NCBI GenBank assembly: GCA_020881915.1
Contig: JAJFPB010000001.1
Location: 3,472,001 to 3,536,000, forward strand
Length of the DNA: 64,000 nucleotides
Direction: 5' to 3'
Origin: Paramyrothecium sp. XJ0827
Taxonomy: Eukaryota; Ascomycota; Sordariomycetes; Hypocreales; Stachybotryaceae
The position numbers were made by a program, and so were the translations under genes. The notes beneath the pieces were generated by a model. It was given only the letters and a program-made list of their open reading frames with translations, was not told where the DNA came from and made no database searches. Positions 61,214 to 64,000 of the stretch are shown one piece after another (position 1 is the stretch's first letter; each line of letters begins with the position of its first letter).

Positions 61214-63915
61214 ATGGGATCGGGTTTACTTCGAAAGCGCAGTTACCCTCCACTCGACATCGCACCACCGACCTCCATCGATACCACCGGGTCCCCTTCG
61301 CTGCAGGTGACACCGGAGCACGAAATACAGGGAGACCCTAATGTTTTGAGGCTCTGCCACGCCAGTTCCAAAGTGTGGTCTGATATTCGAGGCGCGATCA
61401 AGGCAATTGGGCGGAAGAGCCACAGCAGCGGTGCGTTTTGCCCGCCATGGCCATGTCCCTTCTTCCGGCTGATCCAATGCAGTTTCAGAAGGATCAACCA
61501 TCATTGAATGGGGCCCCATCACCCATTCCGCACCGGTACAGAGAGATCTGGATCATCATGCGGTCTCAAAGCGGCCGGAGGAGCCTCGATCTCGTGGCAT
61601 TACCCCGAGGGAGTTTGCTAGGAGACTTTGCCTCGCAAATTTGGGACGGAAATCAAGCACTGCTGTGGTCGTGCAGGCCTCGTCCCCAACAGCAAAGGGC
61701 TCACACAAAGCTCCGGCTAGGTCACAATCCACACCATCGAGCGACGCAAGCAGTGGCGTATCCTCGAAGTACAACAGTAAGGTGTCAACTATAGGGAACG
61801 GCTCTACCACAAAAACCTCTCTCGACTCACGTTCAGCAACTTCCATCAAGGGCACCATGAGAAAACGGACCAATGGTCGAATTCCTCGAACTCGTTCAAG
61901 TCCAGAAGGCTGCGCACTTGATACCATTGTCGAATCTGGCATTGACCAGGTCCAGCCTACAATCTTGACTGTCGAGAATGCCGCCGCTGCCAAAATTTAT
62001 TTCGAGACTCACTTCAATGACTTGATTCATATGCGAGCAGCGCGTGATACTCGCCGGCATTACATGGAATCCCAACTTTACTTTAGCCCACACCTTGACA
62101 CAACCCAAAAAAATGCCATTCGCTCGTCTTTCTTTCACGAAGAGACATGGCATTTAAGAGAAATGCGTGTGTTGAGATGCCAAAGCCAATCAGCATGCAT
62201 GCACGGAACAGAAGGCCCATACGCAAACAAATATGAACCACTCAAGATTCTGGGCAAAGGGAGCTTTGGTGTTGTAAGACTGGTTCGTGAACGTTCCACT
62301 CCACAGAGCCACTCGCCACCGCAAGTCTTCGCCATGAAGGTCATTCGGAAATCTGACATGCTTCGGAGCAGTCAGGAAGGCCATCTTCGAGCGGAGAGAG
62401 ACTTCCTTGTGGCATCCGAAGGCTCAGACTGGTATATACACCTACTGCGCGAGCATGTTGCTTTTGCTAATTTCTTTGCTTTCAGGATTGTGCCGCTGGT
62501 AGCAAGCTTCCAAGACGCGTCAAACCTCTATCTCGTCATGGAGTATATGCCAGGTGGGGACTTCCTTGGGCTTCTCATCCGAGAGAACATTCTCGACGAA
62601 GCAGTCGCCCGTTTCTACATAGCGGAGATGGTCCTCGGGGTTGAGGAGGCACATCGCCTGAAGTGTGTTCATCGTGATATCAAGCCTGACAACTTTCTCG
62701 TATCTGCTTCAGGGCACCTGAAATTGTCCGACTTTGGGCTCGCCTTCGATGGTCACTGGTCTCACGATGCCTCGTACTACAATTGCCATCGCTACTCGTT
62801 GTTACGCAAATTAGGTATCAATGTGAGCGGCGACGATGTTGATCAAAAGGAGGGACGCAACATCCACACACAACTCAAATGGGCTCAGACGCTCATGAGC
62901 GGTTTGGAACGGCACGAAAGGCGAGATGCGTCGAGCGAAGACGACCTTTGTGATCTTGTGGAGTGGAGGAATCAATGTAGCAATCGGGCAGCTGCGAACT
63001 CCGTGGTCGGTACCAGTCAGTACATGGCTCCGGAAGTGGTGCAAGGGCTGAAATACGACGGAAGATGCGATTAGTAGAGCATAGGCATCATCCTGTATGA
63101 GTGTCTCTATGGGCATACTCCTTTTCTTTCAGAGGCTGGGCGTCAACAGACGAAACAGAACATCTTGGTGAGTCGTCTTAGCTACTTATTAATTTCAACA
63201 TCAAGCTGACCCGAAGCAGGAACACAGAACACGCTTCTACTTCCCTCAGCATCCAACGTCTAGCGAGAAGTGCAAAGATCTGATATATCGCCTTATTCAA
63301 AATATGGAGGATCGTCTATGCTCCAGGCGATACCAACTGAAAGATCAAGGTCAACTCGACGGAGGTCGACAGGTTGAGCTCCTCGGGCCGTTTGTCTTCC
63401 CAGATGATGGCGAAGACATCAAAGCCCATCGTTGGTTCAAAGGCGTTCCATGGAATCATCTGCATGCCCTCAGCCCACCTTTCATACCTCATATTCACGG
63501 AGCTGAGGATACGCACTATTTTGACGAATCTGAACCTATCAAGGATTGGTCTGAGAGCTCGCCATCGTTCGCAGGTCCTACCGCGGCTGACGTCAGGGTC
63601 GTTCTGAGTGATTACCGTGCAGAAGTGCAGGATATTGCAATCAGACTGGTGGCTACTCCATTAGATTCGGCCAAGCTTCGCGGACTCGATCAACAAATCG
63701 ATTCGACAGTATCCCTGACAACCGAAGAACGCGAAGTGCTCAAGCACTTTATAAGATTTTATGGCAAGAAAGAGCGGAAACGTCCACGAGATCGGCTGCT
63801 CAGGGATGGAAGCACGAAGCAATTGGTGTTGGACATTCGAAAGAAAACGGCATTTTTAGGATACACATGGCGCAGAATGACACCATTAGGAGGGGCAGCC
63901 CCTGGTTGGGCATGA
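61214..63915 (+). pseudogene. NDR/AGC-type protein kinase interrupted by tandem TAG TAG
   Basis: Four exons (61214-61430, 61483-62431, 62486-63167, 63220-63915) would encode about 847 codons. The parts are a disordered N-terminus, an NDR-type N-terminal regulatory helix region (about 205-300), and a kinase domain with KILGKGSFGVV (about 329), VFAMKVI, HRDIKPDNFLV (about 450), DFG, a long NDR-style insert and GTSQYMAPE. The C-terminal extension ends in the hydrophobic motif FLGYTWRR. Catalytic residues are intact. However, at 63072-63077 the codons between GRCD and SIGIILYECLYG are TAG TAG, where related kinases have two Trp (TGG TGG). The frame is otherwise open on both sides. The product would stop at residue 584, losing the last third of the kinase fold. 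Such kinases regulate polarity and cell division; this copy is not a clear match to COT-1 or DBF-2. I call it a pseudogene or a strain-specific null, unless the bases are wrong. Confidence 0.82.
63072..63077 (+). other. Tandem in-frame stop codons in the kinase gene
   Basis: TAG TAG replaces the expected TGG TGG in the DWWS motif of kinase subdomain IX. Each is one G-to-A change, equal to C-to-T in a CpA context on the other strand, the mutation type made by repeat-induced point mutation. Confidence 0.85.
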
Positions 63916-64000
63916 GTATGGTCAAAGAAAACCGATTGTTTCTCTGGTGTGGAAATGCATTATTACAGTGGCGACGAGTAGCCAGTACTCAATACGTTTT

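Noticed and set aside
63030..63090. An intron that would remove the TAG TAG of the kinase
   Set aside because: Any GT...AG pair around it would delete the invariant APE-to-WWS region; the flanking residues are contiguous in the family.

Overview
The window is nuclear DNA from a filamentous ascomycete (Pezizomycotina, probably Sordariomycetes and perhaps Hypocreales). The genes are split by short introns of about 49-180 nt with GT...AG ends and CTAAC/CTAAT-like branch sites. The families are typical of this group: Clr5-domain protein, fungal CorA-like protein, Zn2Cys6 regulator, WLM/Wss1 protease, BUB2, THOC5 and an FPR3/4-type FKBP. Intergenic DNA is rich in GGTACCT/AGGTA-type short motifs. 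I saw no tRNA, rRNA, CRISPR array or intact transposon. The assignment to order is an inference.

Layout from left to right: a Clr5-domain gene (-); a possible decayed 2EXR fragment; a thioredoxin-PITH gene (-, TXNL1/Txl1); a BTB/POZ gene (+); a nine-exon CorA-like membrane protein with an RS-repeat N-terminus (+); and a proline-rich protein (-). A 6.9 kb stretch without genes follows. Then come a BEM3-like PX-PH-RhoGAP gene (+), a GC-rich Zn2Cys6 regulator (+), a serine-rich protein with six RRxS sites (-), a second 5.3 kb stretch without genes, a WLM-domain protease (-), a SulP sulfate permease (-), BUB2 (+), an IZH3-like PAQR protein (-), THOC5 (+) and an ABHD-type alpha/beta hydrolase (+). 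A third 4.1 kb stretch without genes follows, then a membrane glycosyltransferase of family 2 (+), a nucleolar FKBP (+) and an NDR/AGC-type kinase (+) at the right edge.

The genes do not form an obvious cluster. They look like a normal chromosomal arm with housekeeping genes (BUB2, THOC5, FKBP, TXNL1, BEM3, WSS1) set among signalling and accessory genes. I could not identify a new multi-gene system. The most notable features are broken or odd genes: an NDR-like kinase whose two adjacent Trp codons are both TAG (G-to-A changes in a CpA context, as repeat-induced point mutation makes), an alpha/beta hydrolase with a one-base frameshift at a T5 run, and a BTB gene whose third intron cannot be placed in frame. 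The three large gene-free tracts also stand out.

Exon borders were worked out by hand from splice signals, reading phase and family similarity. No alignment or RNA data were used.
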